Origin: Streptomyces sp. NBC_01210
GTDB lineage: Bacteria; Actinomycetota; Actinomycetes; Streptomycetales; Streptomycetaceae
Direction: 5' to 3'
Assembly: GCF_036010325.1 (NCBI RefSeq)
Contig: NZ_CP108549.1
Coordinates: 7,812,001-7,876,000, forward strand
DNA: 64,000 bases
Position 1 is the stretch's first letter. Each line of letters begins with the position of its first letter. The translations under genes were made by a program, and so were the position numbers. The notes below the pieces were generated by a model, which saw only the letters and a list, made by a program, of their open reading frames with translations, did not search any database and was not told the origin of the DNA. Shown piece by piece: positions 52,819 to 61,030 of the stretch.

Positions 52819-52824
52819 CTGTAC

Positions 52825-52853
52825 AACGTACGAGGACGCTTGGGCACTGTCAA
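52825..52853 (-). promoter_or_regulatory. HrdB-type promoter of the ABC-F gene
   Basis: On the minus strand, TTGACA (52853-52848), a 17-nt spacer and TACGTT (52830-52825): a near-consensus vegetative promoter. It points at the ABC-F gene; the GPP34 gene diverges on the other side. Confidence 0.7.
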
Positions 52854-52930
52854 CGAATTATCGTGATCGGGACCTGCGCGACCGGCCCCGGGGCCGACCG
52901 GGACAGCACCGGGACAAGGAGGCTCCGCCC

Positions 52931-53608
52931 GTGCCCAATGGATCGCTCTCGATCGCCGCCCGGCTCTATCTCCTGTCCTGGGACACCGAGCGGATGACGC
53001 CCACCGGCACGTCCTGCCTAGCCCCTCTCGTACGGGCCGGGGCGCTCACCGAGCTGGCCCAGCGCGGCATGCTCGCCGAAGCCGACGGCGTTGCCCGGCC
53101 CGTCGGCGACAACCTCACCGGTGACCCGGTGCTCGACGAACTGCTGGAACTCGTCGAGGAGTCCAGGCCACGCACATGGAAGAGGTGGGTGACGCACCAC
53201 GCCACATACACCCTCGAAGCCGTCCGTAAGCAGCTGGCCGGAGCCGGCTACTTGCGCAGGAGACGCGGGCGGCTGCTCGGCCTCTTCTCCGCCCCGCAGT
53301 ACGAACTCGACCGTGCTGACGTGGTGAAGTCGCTGCGCGAGGAGACGCGGGCGATGCTCGGAGGTCCGGTGCCGGTGGCCGAGATCTCCGACCGCGACGC
53401 CGCCCTCGTCGCACTCGCGGCCGCGGCAGAAGTGCGCACCCTCGCCACCGCTGATGAGCGCAGGCGCCACAAGGACCGGATCGAGGCGCTGACGGAACGC
53501 AGCGGTGCGGCCGCTCCCACGCTGAGGAACGTCATCCAGGAGGTACGGGACGCGGTGATCTTCGAGGTGACGTCGGCGTCCGCGGCGGGCGCCTCCGGCG
53601 GCAGCTGA
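52931..53608 (+). CDS. GPP34 (GOLPH3/VPS74)-family protein
   Basis: 225 residues. Signatures: LSIAARLYLLSWDTERMTPT, ALTELAQRGMLAE, and KRWVTHHATYTLEAVRKQLA with YLRRRRGRLLGLFSAPQYEL. In eukaryotes this fold binds phosphoinositides; streptomycetes carry many copies, mostly of unknown role, some in antibiotic clusters. GTG 52931 has AAGGAGG about 9 nt upstream, which settles the start. Divergent from the ABC-F gene and convergent with ssgD. Confidence 0.88.
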   Translation: MPNGSLSIAARLYLLSWDTERMTPTGTSCLAPLVRAGALTELAQRGMLAEADGVARPVGDNLTGDPVLDELLELVEESRPRTWKRWVTHHATYTLEAVRKQLAGAGYLRRRRGRLLGLFSAPQYELDRADVVKSLREETRAMLGGPVPVAEISDRDAALVALAAAAEVRTLATADERRRHKDRIEALTERSGAAAPTLRNVIQEVRDAVIFEVTSASAAGASGGS

Positions 53609-53665
53609 CACCTCTGCTCGCCGGCAGGGTGACGCCGGAATCCGGCCAGGCCACGGCGCCGGGCG

Positions 53666-54082
53666 TCAGCAGGCGTCGCGCAGCAGCTCGGCGAGATTGT
53701 GGTCGAGGTCCAGATAGAGGTGCTCGCAGCCGGTGGGAACCATGCCCTGGGCGCGCTTGAGGAAGCGGCGCACCTCACTGGTGCGGATGTGCACCATGGC
53801 GATGCCCTCGGGTGCGCGGAACTCCACCACCGTACGGTCGTAGCCGAACGGCCTGACGCGTACGTCGCCGACGCCGGCCGGTCCGTCGACACCCGCCGCG
53901 AGCAGGTCACGCGAGAAGGCCCACGACACCTCGTTGCCCTCCAGCGTCGCCGGCGGCGGGAAGGCCATCTGCACGGCGAAGGGATCCTCGCGGTCGTAAC
54001 GCAGTGTGGCCGGAACAGACTCCATCTGGGGTGCCGAGGCGACCAGTCGGGCCTGCACGGCCTGCTCGATGACGGTGGACAA
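53666..54082 (-). CDS. ssgD: SsgA-family sporulation/cell-wall regulator, probably SsgD
   Basis: 138 residues, SsgA-like protein (SALP) size. STVIEQAVQARLVASAPQME opens it; LRYDREDPFAVQMAF, VSWAFSRDLLAAGVDGPAGV, DVRVRPFGYDRTVVEF and HLYLDLDHNLAELLRDAC are the family blocks, closest in memory to SsgD (SCO6722). SALPs guide peptidoglycan synthesis and septation; SsgD acts on lateral wall integrity. The TTG at 54082 is chosen since AAGGAG lies 6 nt upstream and it matches the usual N-terminus; the open frame extends 34 codons further without similarity. Confidence 0.88.
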   Translation of the reverse strand: MSTVIEQAVQARLVASAPQMESVPATLRYDREDPFAVQMAFPPPATLEGNEVSWAFSRDLLAAGVDGPAGVGDVRVRPFGYDRTVVEFRAPEGIAMVHIRTSEVRRFLKRAQGMVPTGCEHLYLDLDHNLAELLRDAC

Positions 54083-54202
54083 GGCCTGCTCCTTCGTGCG
54101 CGGCTCGCTGACGTCTCCCTGACACCGGGAGAGACGGCAGAACGAGCGATTGCGTGCATCCGAAGGGAATGTGACCTCCGTCACCGCGTCCCCCTCACCC
54201 CC

Positions 54203-54535
54203 TCACCGCGTCTCGTGTCGGTCGCCGTAAGCCGTGCGGATGCCGAGATCGCCGCGGATCACCAGCTGACCGGCGAGGGAGCGGGTCACGGTGGTCGGCC
54301 GGTCCGGCTCCTCGGTCGAGCCGTCGGCGAGCCGGTACTGCAGGGCGCCGGACGGACAGCGCCGTACGACCTCGGCGACCCGGTCGGCGGCGGCGCCGTC
54401 GGGCTGCACCCAGGGCCGGCTGTCCAGGTCGAAGACGTGCGGGAGACCGCGTACGCACTCGGCCGCGTGCAGACAGCGCCGTGATTCGAAGGTGACGGTG
54501 ATCTCCCGGCCCTCGTGCTCCTTGGGCTGGGACAT
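54203..54535 (-). CDS. Mono-cluster ferredoxin-like (Fer4_19) protein
   Basis: 110 residues. ITVTFESRRCLHAAECVRGL and EVVRRCPSGALQYRL give the three-Cys pattern (CxxxxxC plus CP) of small [4Fe-4S]-domain proteins with a VFDLDSRPWVQPDGA middle. A tail of about 35 residues (PTTVTRSLAGQLVIRGDLGI) looks like the start of an iron-sulfur CDGSH-type partner but lacks its Cys and His. It may be a small electron carrier. ATG 54535. No operon partner. Confidence 0.8.
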   Translation of the reverse strand: MSQPKEHEGREITVTFESRRCLHAAECVRGLPHVFDLDSRPWVQPDGAAADRVAEVVRRCPSGALQYRLADGSTEEPDRPTTVTRSLAGQLVIRGDLGIRTAYGDRHETR

Positions 54536-54609
54536 GGGCTCAGCCCAGGAACCCACGCCGTCCGCCGCACCCTGGACGGGGTACGGCCCGTGGGCTAGCT
54601 TCCAGCGCC

Positions 54610-55716
54610 ATGACGTCCATGGGGAAGACGAGACGAACGGTGTCGGTGGGACTGTGTGCCGCGGCGGTGGCCGCGGCCCTGGCCGCGCCGGCGCAGGCAG
54701 CCCAGCCATCGGGCAGTGCTACGGCAGAAGGTACAGACGGCAGGGGGCCGAGCTGGAGCCTCAAGGACACCGGTACGAATGTACGGTTCCGGGGCCTCGC
54801 GGCCGTCAGCCGGAAGGCCGCGTGGGTCGCCGGCTCGAAGGGCACCGTGCTGCGTACCGCGGACGGCGGCCGCAGCTGGCAGAACGTCTCCCCGCCCGGG
54901 GCGGGCGAGCTGGAGTTCCGCGACATCGAGGCCTTCGACGGCCGTCGTGCGGTGGTGCTGGCCATCGGCGAGGGCGAGGCGTCCCGGGTCTTCCGTACCG
55001 AGGACGGCGGAGCGAGCTGGACCGAGTCCTTCCGCAACACCGATGCGAAGGCCTTCTACGACTGCGTCACCTTCTTCGACAGCCGGCACGGCCTCGCCAT
55101 GAGTGATCCGGTGGACGGCAAGTACCGCATCCTGTCGACCGGCGACGGCGGCAGGTCGTGGAAGGTTCTGCCGAACACCGGGATGCCGGCGGCGCTGCCG
55201 GGCGAGGCGGCCTTCGCCGCCAGCGGCCAGTGCCTGGTCAGTTCGGGGAGCAAGGACGTGTGGCTGGCGACCGGCGGTGGCGCCACGGCGCGTGTACTGC
55301 ACTCCGCCGACCGCGGTCTGAACTGGACCGTCGCCGAATCGACCATCCCCGCCGGGGATCCGGCGCGTGGAGTCTTCGCACTCGCCTTCCGTGACCGCAC
55401 CCACGGCATCGCGGTCGGCGGCGACTACCGCGCCGACCAGGCATCCCCGAGCGCCGGGGCGGTCAGCCGGGACGGCGGGCGCAGCTGGCAGCAGTCCAAG
55501 ACACCGCCGCCGGCCTACCGTTCGGGCATTACCTGGCTGCCGCACAGCCGGTCGGCGGCGCTCGCCGTCGGCCCGACCGGCACGGATCTGACGGTGGACG
55601 CCGGCCGCAGCTGGCGCACCGTCGACACCGGTTCGTACGACACGGTCGACTGCACACCCGACCTCGGCTGCTGGGCCTCGGGCGAGAAGGGCCGGGTCGC
55701 GCGGCTGGAGTTCTAG
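54610..55716 (+). CDS. Secreted YCF48/BNR-repeat propeller protein
   Basis: 368 residues with a Sec signal (about 1-33, ending QAAQP). At least five BNR/Asp-box repeats: VLRTADGGRSWQNVS, VFRTEDGGASWTES, ILSTGDGGRSWKVL, VLHSADRGLNWTVA, AVSRDGGRSWQQSK and TVDAGRSWRTVD. It forms a sialidase- or YCF48-like beta-propeller without the Arg triad of true sialidases. Usually annotated as an oxidoreductase in streptomycetes; I see no cofactor site. ATG 54610 or 54619. Divergent from the ferredoxin-like gene. Confidence 0.85.
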   Translation: MTSMGKTRRTVSVGLCAAAVAAALAAPAQAAQPSGSATAEGTDGRGPSWSLKDTGTNVRFRGLAAVSRKAAWVAGSKGTVLRTADGGRSWQNVSPPGAGELEFRDIEAFDGRRAVVLAIGEGEASRVFRTEDGGASWTESFRNTDAKAFYDCVTFFDSRHGLAMSDPVDGKYRILSTGDGGRSWKVLPNTGMPAALPGEAAFAASGQCLVSSGSKDVWLATGGGATARVLHSADRGLNWTVAESTIPAGDPARGVFALAFRDRTHGIAVGGDYRADQASPSAGAVSRDGGRSWQQSKTPPPAYRSGITWLPHSRSAALAVGPTGTDLTVDAGRSWRTVDTGSYDTVDCTPDLGCWASGEKGRVARLEF

Positions 55717-55729
55717 CCGAACCGCGGTC

Positions 55730-56029
55730 CTACGAGGGCAACTGCTGACGGTACGGGGCGAGTTCGGGCGCGGTCTTGGTCGCGATGAACTCCGTGATCC
55801 GGTACGCACACACGCCGCCGACCGTGAAGGGGTCGGCCGCCGCGATCGTCTCGATCCGCGCGCGGTCGTCCCCGACGGCCAGGATCACCCCGCCGTCGCG
55901 CGGGTTCTTGCGGCCCGAGGCGATGAACACGCCCTCCTCGTACATCGCGTCCAGCCACTCCACATGTGCCTCGAGCAGCTCGTCGACACGCTCGACGGGT
56001 GCGGTGTAGGTCAATTCCAGTACGAACAT
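55730..56029 (-). CDS. YciI-like protein
   Basis: 99 residues, a ferredoxin-like alpha-beta fold. FVLELTYTAPVERVDELLEA, HVEWLDAMYEEGVFIASGRK and IAAADPFTVGGVCAYRITEF are the YCII pattern, with the conserved His (of HVEW) and Asp (of DPF) placed for acid-base catalysis. Relatives act as dehydrochlorinase- or muconolactone isomerase-like enzymes; the substrate is unknown here. ATG 56029. Convergent with the propeller gene (13-bp gap) and divergent from endonuclease V. Confidence 0.87.
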   Translation of the reverse strand: MFVLELTYTAPVERVDELLEAHVEWLDAMYEEGVFIASGRKNPRDGGVILAVGDDRARIETIAAADPFTVGGVCAYRITEFIATKTAPELAPYRQQLPS

Positions 56030-56107
56030 GATCGCCAGGCTACGCCAGGCGGGAATCGCGATCAGGCCCTGGTGCCGGACCGACCGGGCCGTAGGCTGGG
56101 CGGCACC

Positions 56108-56848
56108 ATGAAGATCATCGAGACGCCCCCCGCCTGGCCCGCCGACGAGACCGCGGCCCTGGCCGTCCAGGACGAACTGCGCACGCGGGTCGTTCTGGAC
56201 GAGTCGGGGCCGCCGGTTGCCACCGGTCTGGTGACGGGCGTCGATGTGGCGTACGACGACGAGCACGATGTCGTCGCGGCGGCGGCCGTCGTCCTGGACT
56301 CCGCGACGCTCACCGTCGTCGAGGAGGTCACGGCGGTCGGCCGGGTCGCCTTCCCGTACGTCCCGGGTCTCCTCGCCTTCCGGGAGATCCCGACCGTGCT
56401 GGCCGCCCTGGAATCCCTCACGACAGACCCCGGTCTGGTCGTCTGCGACGGCTATGGCCTGGCCCACCCCCGCCGCTTCGGACTCGCCTCCCACCTCGGC
56501 GTACTGACCGGGCTGCCGGTGATCGGCGTCGCCAAGAACCCCTTCGTCTTCAGTTACGGCGAACTCGGTCCGCGCCGCGGTGACTTCGCCCCCCTGCTCG
56601 CCGACGACGGCGAGGAGGTCGGCCGGGCGTTGCGCACCCAGGACGGAGTCAAGCCGGTCTTCGTCTCCGTCGGCCACCGCACGACACTCGACAACGCCTG
56701 TGCCCACACCCTCCACCTCGCGTCCCGCTACCGGCTCCCCGAGAGCACGCGCCGGGCCGACCGGCTCTGCCGGCGCGCACTGGAGGAAGCTACTCGGGCA
56801 TCCGGGCCGGAGGACTCAGTCGGGGAACCGAGTAGCGGAACTGAGTAG
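56108..56848 (+). CDS. nfi: Endonuclease V (deoxyinosine 3'-endonuclease)
   Basis: 246 residues. Catalytic Asp in VTGVDVAYDDEHDV, Glu region FREIPTVLAALESL, and the second Asp in VVCDGYGLAHPRRFGLASHL. GVAKNPFVFS and VFVSVGHRTTLDNACAHTLH complete the RNase H-like Nfi fold; FPYVPGLLAFRE holds the PYIP-type wedge. It nicks DNA next to deaminated adenine (inosine) or processes inosine in RNA. ATG 56108. The stop codon lies inside a 13-bp tandem repeat, so the C-terminal PSSGTE stretch may vary in length between strains. Confidence 0.93.
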   Translation: MKIIETPPAWPADETAALAVQDELRTRVVLDESGPPVATGLVTGVDVAYDDEHDVVAAAAVVLDSATLTVVEEVTAVGRVAFPYVPGLLAFREIPTVLAALESLTTDPGLVVCDGYGLAHPRRFGLASHLGVLTGLPVIGVAKNPFVFSYGELGPRRGDFAPLLADDGEEVGRALRTQDGVKPVFVSVGHRTTLDNACAHTLHLASRYRLPESTRRADRLCRRALEEATRASGPEDSVGEPSSGTE

Positions 56849-56860
56849 GGGAACTGAGTA
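56822..56860. repeat. 13-bp tandem repeat across the nfi stop codon
   Basis: Three copies of GGGGAACTGAGTA with two substitutions (56822-56834, 56835-56847, 56848-56860). The TAG of nfi falls in the second/third unit boundary. Confidence 0.9.
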
Positions 56861-56905
56861 TCTGAGCGGATGTCATGACCGGCGCTGATCGGCAGGCTCC
56901 CTCGC

Positions 56906-57046
56906 ATGACGACACAGACGACGCACAGCGCCACCGAGACCACCACCCACCCCGTTGAGCGCACCCTGACGGCCGTGCTCATCCTGTCCGCGCTGGCGGG
57001 CTTCGGCTGGGTGGGGGCGATGGTCTACACGGCACTGTCCGGCTGA
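56906..57046 (+). CDS. 46-residue single-helix membrane protein
   Basis: ATG 56906 to TGA 57046. A polar Thr/His-rich start (TTQTTHSATETTTHPVERTL) leads into one strong transmembrane helix (about 20-43: LTAVLILSALAGFGWVGAMV then YTALSG). No clear ribosome-binding site, and too short for family assignment. The clean hydrophobic block and polar head favour a real small membrane protein over chance. Confidence 0.5.
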   Translation: MTTQTTHSATETTTHPVERTLTAVLILSALAGFGWVGAMVYTALSG

Positions 57047-57095
57047 CGGCCTGCCCGGCTGACCGGCCGGCCGTGTTGGCGGCCGGCACCTGACC

Positions 57096-58295
57096 TCAGC
57101 GTGTGGCAGCCACCCGGAAGGTGATCCCGGCTGTCTGCAGTCGCTCCAGCAGCGCATCACCCATCGCTACGGCGGTCGTGACCTGGCCCGCTGTTTTCGG
57201 CAGCGCGTCGAAGGCAAGGCAGAGCGCCGACTCGGCGAGCATCTTCGCCGTCTCGTCGTAGCCCGGGTCACCACCCGAGACCTCGGTGAAGACCCGGCGA
57301 CCGCCGCCCTCGCCCACAAAGCGCACCGAGAACCAGCTCTTCGCCCGGCGCTCTTCGTCAGGCCCCTCACCCGGCTTGAGGCGTTCCGACAACCAGCGCC
57401 GGGCGGGCGGCAGTTGGGCCAGACCGTAGAGCGCGCCCAAAGCCGTCACACCGCCCGCCGCCATCGGAAGCGTCCGGACGGCCGCATAGTGCCGGTAGCG
57501 GAAGTCGGGGCCGTAGCGGGGCAGCGTGGCCGCCGATCGCGCCACGATCTGCGGGTCGATCGTGGGCAGCGGCAGGGCCCAGGCGCCGGTCTCGCGGCTG
57601 AACCGCGGCCCGCCCAGCGGAGCCCGCGCCCGGCGTCCCATCAGCCGCGGCTCGTGCAGTCGCCGTTCGTGCGCAGCCTGCAGCATTTGCCGTCCTCGGC
57701 TCATCGCGGTGAGCGCCGAGGCGAACGTACCGCCGGAGAACGTGGCGTTGGAGCGTACAAATCCGTCGACGCGCAGCGGCACGTCCTGCGGAAGGTGCTG
57801 CACGGTGAAGTACGCGCCGAGGTCGTGCGGAATCGAGTCGAAGCCACAGGCGTGGACGATCCGCGCCCCCGTCTCCCGGGCCCGCGCGTCATGACGTACG
57901 TACATCAGGTCCACGAACTCGGGCTCGCCGGTCAGGTCGGCGTAGTCGGTCCCGGCCTCCGCGCAGGCGGAAACCAGCGCCTCCCCGTACCAGAGATACG
58001 GGCCGACGGTCGTCGCCACCACACGGGTGGACTCGGCGAGTTCGCGCAGCGCGTCGGGGTCGTCCGCGTCCGTCTCGATCAGCGGCAGCTCGGCGCAGCC
58101 GGGATTCACCGAGGCAAGGCGCTTGCGCAGCTGCTCCAGCTTCTGACGGCTGCGGCCCGCGACGGCCCAGCGGCAATCGTCCGGCGCGTGCGCCGCGAGG
58201 TACTCCGCGGTGAGCACACCGACGAATCCCGTGGCTCCAAAGAGCACGATGTCGTACGGGCGCTGTGCGCGATCGGTACCGTTCTGCCTGTTCAA
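57096..58295 (-). CDS. Saccharopine dehydrogenase-like (trans-acting enoyl reductase-type) oxidoreductase
   Basis: 399 residues. YDIVLFGATGFVGVLTAEYL binds NAD(P); CRWAVAGRSRQKLEQLRKRL and VATTVGPYLWYGEALVSACA follow. GTDYADLTGEPEFVDLMY and IVHACGFDSIPHDLGAYFT mark the family that includes mycobacterial trans-acting enoyl reductases and plant saccharopine dehydrogenase-like oxidoreductases. Substrate likely a lipid, unproven. Start TTG 58295 (MNRQNGTDR) with GGAGG just upstream. Divergent from the fatty acyl-CoA operon across 374 bp. Confidence 0.87.
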   Translation of the reverse strand: MNRQNGTDRAQRPYDIVLFGATGFVGVLTAEYLAAHAPDDCRWAVAGRSRQKLEQLRKRLASVNPGCAELPLIETDADDPDALRELAESTRVVATTVGPYLWYGEALVSACAEAGTDYADLTGEPEFVDLMYVRHDARARETGARIVHACGFDSIPHDLGAYFTVQHLPQDVPLRVDGFVRSNATFSGGTFASALTAMSRGRQMLQAAHERRLHEPRLMGRRARAPLGGPRFSRETGAWALPLPTIDPQIVARSAATLPRYGPDFRYRHYAAVRTLPMAAGGVTALGALYGLAQLPPARRWLSERLKPGEGPDEERRAKSWFSVRFVGEGGGRRVFTEVSGGDPGYDETAKMLAESALCLAFDALPKTAGQVTTAVAMGDALLERLQTAGITFRVAATR

Positions 58296-58669
58296 TGGCC
58301 CCTCCGCCGTTGCCCCCGCGGTCCTGTCGGTGGCTGAGGCTAGCGTGCGAACGAGCTTGACAGTAGATGCGTTTCCCATCGGTAACATGCCGGGCCCCCG
58401 GGGCCGGATCCAGCGTGAGGACATGCCCACCGGGCGTCGCGGCGCAGCGCGGTCATCAACGCGGCGGGCCGCTGGGCGAAGGCCGAGCGTGCGACGACGA
58501 TCCGAGCTCACCTCCTATATTGGCCGTAAACATGCGGTTTGGGCCGGAATTCCCAGAGTCGGCGGCGGCCGGTTCTAAGCGCTTGCTCGGCCCAGGCCCT
58601 TGTGTGGAGTGGAACGCGTTCTTACCATCTCTGGTGTTACATCATTTGTGTCACAGTGCTGGGGGCTCA
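58296..58669. other. Intergenic control region between the reductase and acyl-CoA operon
   Basis: 374 bp without a supportable gene. It is more AT-rich near 58620-58665 (a TTAC/TCATTTGTG stretch), where the promoter of the CoA-transferase operon is expected, and it contains the AAGCGCTTGC site at 58575-58589. Confidence 0.6.
58575..58589 (+). promoter_or_regulatory. Possible acyl-CoA regulon operator
   Basis: CTAAGCGCTTGCTCG contains the 8-bp palindrome AAGCGCTT and the AAGCGCTTGCT pattern that TetR-family regulators of acyl-CoA genes bind in Actinobacteria. It lies 80 nt before the CoA-transferase start. Confidence 0.45.
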
Positions 58670-59812
58670 ATGGCGGCGACAGGAAACGGCCCGCTGGCCG
58701 GGGTGCGTGTGGTTGAGCTGGCGGGCATCGGGCCCGGCCCGTTCGCCGCCATGGTGCTGGCCGACCTCGGCGCCGATGTCGTACGGGTCGACCGGCCCGG
58801 CGGTGCGGGGCTGAACATCGATCCGGCCTACGACCTCACCAACCGCAACAAACGCTCGGTGCTCATCGACCTCAAGGCCGAGGGCGGCCCCGACCAGGTC
58901 CTCGACCTGGTCGAACGCGCCGACGTACTCATCGAGGGATACCGGCCGGGTGTCGCCGAGCGCCTCGGGGTCGGGCCGCAGGAGTGCCTCGCGCGCAATC
59001 CGCAGCTCGTGTACGGACGGATGACCGGCTGGGGCCAGGAAGGCCCGCTCGCCCAGCGCGCCGGACACGACATCGCGTACATCGCCATCACCGGCACTCT
59101 CGGCATGATCGGCAAGGCCGGCGAGCCGCCCGCCGTACCGGCCAACCTCGTCGGCGACTACGCGGGCGGCTCGCTCTATCTCGTCATCGGGGTGCTCGCC
59201 GCGCTGCAGCACGCCCGCACCGAGGGCGGCGCCGGCCAGATCGTCGACGCGGCCATCGTCGACGGAGCCGCTCATCTGGCCACGATGATCCACGGAATGA
59301 TGGCGGCCGGCGGCTGGCAGGACCGGCGCGGGTCGAATCTGCTCGACGGCGGCTGCCCGTTCTACGGCAACTACGAGACCGCCGACGGCGAGTACATGGC
59401 GGTCGGGGCCCTGGAGCAGCAGTTCTACAACGAGTTCATCGAGCTGCTCGGGATCAAGGACGAGGTCCCGGCCCGTAAGGACTTCGCCCGCTGGGGCGAG
59501 CTGCGCGGCGCTGTGGCCGCCCGCTTCAGGACGAAGACCCGCGACGCGTGGACCGCCGTCTTCGAGGGTTCGGACGCTTGCGTGGCGCCGGTGCTCTCGC
59601 TCGGCGAGGCTCCCTCGCATCCGCATCTCGCGGCCCGCGGAACCTTCGTCGAGCACAGCGGACTCACCCAGCCCGCACCCGCGCCCCGCTTCTCCGCCAC
59701 GCCCGGCGCCGTGGTGCGTCCGCCCGCCCAGCCCGGCGCGGACACCGCAGAGGTCGCTCTCGACTGGGACATTCCCGGCCTTGCCGGCACCGCCAAGGAG
59801 GACGACCGTTGA
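58670..59812 (+). CDS. CaiB/BaiF CoA-transferase, alpha-methylacyl-CoA racemase-like
   Basis: 380 residues. GVRVVELAGIGPGPFAAMVL, ADLGADVVRVDRPGG, NRNKRSVLIDLK and the catalytic region PANLVGDYAGGSLYLVIGVL (Asp of GDYAGG) match AMACR/Mcr. RAGHDIAYIAITGTLGMIG carries the racemase His. It epimerises 2-methylacyl-CoA so that branched chains can enter beta-oxidation, which suits an organism rich in iso/anteiso acids. ATG 58670. It is followed by a TTGA overlap with the acyl-CoA dehydrogenase gene. Confidence 0.9.
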   Translation: MAATGNGPLAGVRVVELAGIGPGPFAAMVLADLGADVVRVDRPGGAGLNIDPAYDLTNRNKRSVLIDLKAEGGPDQVLDLVERADVLIEGYRPGVAERLGVGPQECLARNPQLVYGRMTGWGQEGPLAQRAGHDIAYIAITGTLGMIGKAGEPPAVPANLVGDYAGGSLYLVIGVLAALQHARTEGGAGQIVDAAIVDGAAHLATMIHGMMAAGGWQDRRGSNLLDGGCPFYGNYETADGEYMAVGALEQQFYNEFIELLGIKDEVPARKDFARWGELRGAVAARFRTKTRDAWTAVFEGSDACVAPVLSLGEAPSHPHLAARGTFVEHSGLTQPAPAPRFSATPGAVVRPPAQPGADTAEVALDWDIPGLAGTAKEDDR

Positions 59813-60951
59813 AGCGCCAGATCTTCACCGACGAGCACGACGCGTTCCGTGAGACCGTACGAACCTTCCTCGCCAAGGAGGTCCTGCCGCACTACGAGCA
59901 GTGGGAGAAGGACGGCATCGTCAGCCGGGAGGCCTGGCTCGCCGCGGGCCGGCAGGGGCTGCTCGGCCTCGCCGTGCCGGAGGAGTACGGAGGCGGCGGG
60001 AACACCGACTTCCGCTACAGCGCCGTCCTCGCCGAGGAGTTCACCAGGGCGGGCGCCGCCGGGCTCGCGCTCGGACTGCACAACGACATCATCGGCCCGT
60101 ATCTGACCGGCCTGGCGACCGAGGAGCAGAAGCGGCGCTGGCTGCCCGGCTTCTGCAGCGGCGAGATCATCACCGCCATCGCGATGACCGAGCCGGGCGC
60201 CGGCTCCGACCTCCAGGGCATCCGTACCACCGCCGAGGACCGCGGCGATCACTGGATCCTCAACGGCTCCAAGACCTTCATCTCCAACGGCATCCTCGCC
60301 GACCTGGTGGTCGTCGTCGCCAGGACGACGCCCGAAGGCGGCGCCAAAGGGCTGTCGCTGCTCGTCGTCGAGCGCGGCACCGAGGGCTTCGAGCGCGGCC
60401 GTAATCTCGACAAGATCGGCCAGAAGTCCCAGGACACGGCAGAGCTGTTCTTCAACGACGTACGCGTCCCCAAGGAGAACCTGCTCGGTGAACTGAACGG
60501 CGCATTCGTCCATCTGATGACCAACCTCGCGCAGGAGCGGATGGGCATCGCCGTCGCCGGAATCGCCGGTGCCGAATATCTGCTGGAGATCACCACCCAG
60601 TACGTCAAGGAGCGGGAGGCCTTCGGGCGGCCGCTCTCCAAGCTCCAGCACATCCGCTTCGAAATTGCCGAGATGGCCACCGAGTGCGCCGTCACCCGTA
60701 CCTTCCTCGACCGCTGCATCGTCGATCACTCGAACGGGGAACTCGACGCGGTCCATGCCTCGATGGCCAAATGGTGGGCCACCGAACTTCAGAAGCGGGT
60801 CGCCGACCGCTGTCTCCAACTGCACGGCGGCTACGGCTATATGACTGAATACCGCGTCGCCAAAGCCTTCACGGACGGCCGTATCCAGACCATCTACGGC
60901 GGTACGACCGAGATTATGAAGGAAATCATCGGCCGCTCGATCCTCGGCTGA
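59809..60951 (+). CDS. Acyl-CoA dehydrogenase
   Basis: 380 residues, FAD-dependent. IFTDEHDAFRETVRTFLAKE opens it; AIAMTEPGAGSDLQGIRTTA and WILNGSKTFISNGI form the FAD site. LQERMG-type NLAQERMGIAVAGIAGAEYL and QLHGGYGYMTEYRVAKAFTD, RIQTIYGGTTEIMKEIIGRS follow, with the late Glu as catalytic-base candidate. It performs the first oxidation of beta-oxidation. Start TTG 59809 is supported by AAGGAGG 6 nt upstream and the TTGA overlap with the CoA-transferase stop. Confidence 0.94.
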   Translation: MKRQIFTDEHDAFRETVRTFLAKEVLPHYEQWEKDGIVSREAWLAAGRQGLLGLAVPEEYGGGGNTDFRYSAVLAEEFTRAGAAGLALGLHNDIIGPYLTGLATEEQKRRWLPGFCSGEIITAIAMTEPGAGSDLQGIRTTAEDRGDHWILNGSKTFISNGILADLVVVVARTTPEGGAKGLSLLVVERGTEGFERGRNLDKIGQKSQDTAELFFNDVRVPKENLLGELNGAFVHLMTNLAQERMGIAVAGIAGAEYLLEITTQYVKEREAFGRPLSKLQHIRFEIAEMATECAVTRTFLDRCIVDHSNGELDAVHASMAKWWATELQKRVADRCLQLHGGYGYMTEYRVAKAFTDGRIQTIYGGTTEIMKEIIGRSILG

Positions 60952-61030
60952 ACTCCCGGACTCGCCCGGCCCTCATTGCACAACCCTCGAAACGCAACCC
61001 GCATGACATAACCCTCGAAAGGCTGCAGTC

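Noticed and set aside
54203..54300. C-terminal tail of the ferredoxin-like gene as a CDGSH domain
   Set aside because: The CDGSH Cys/His ligands are absent in the sequence present.
58359..58388. TTGACA with a downstream TAACAT as a promoter
   Set aside because: The spacer is about 20 nt, too long for a convincing vegetative promoter, and the site is far from the next start.
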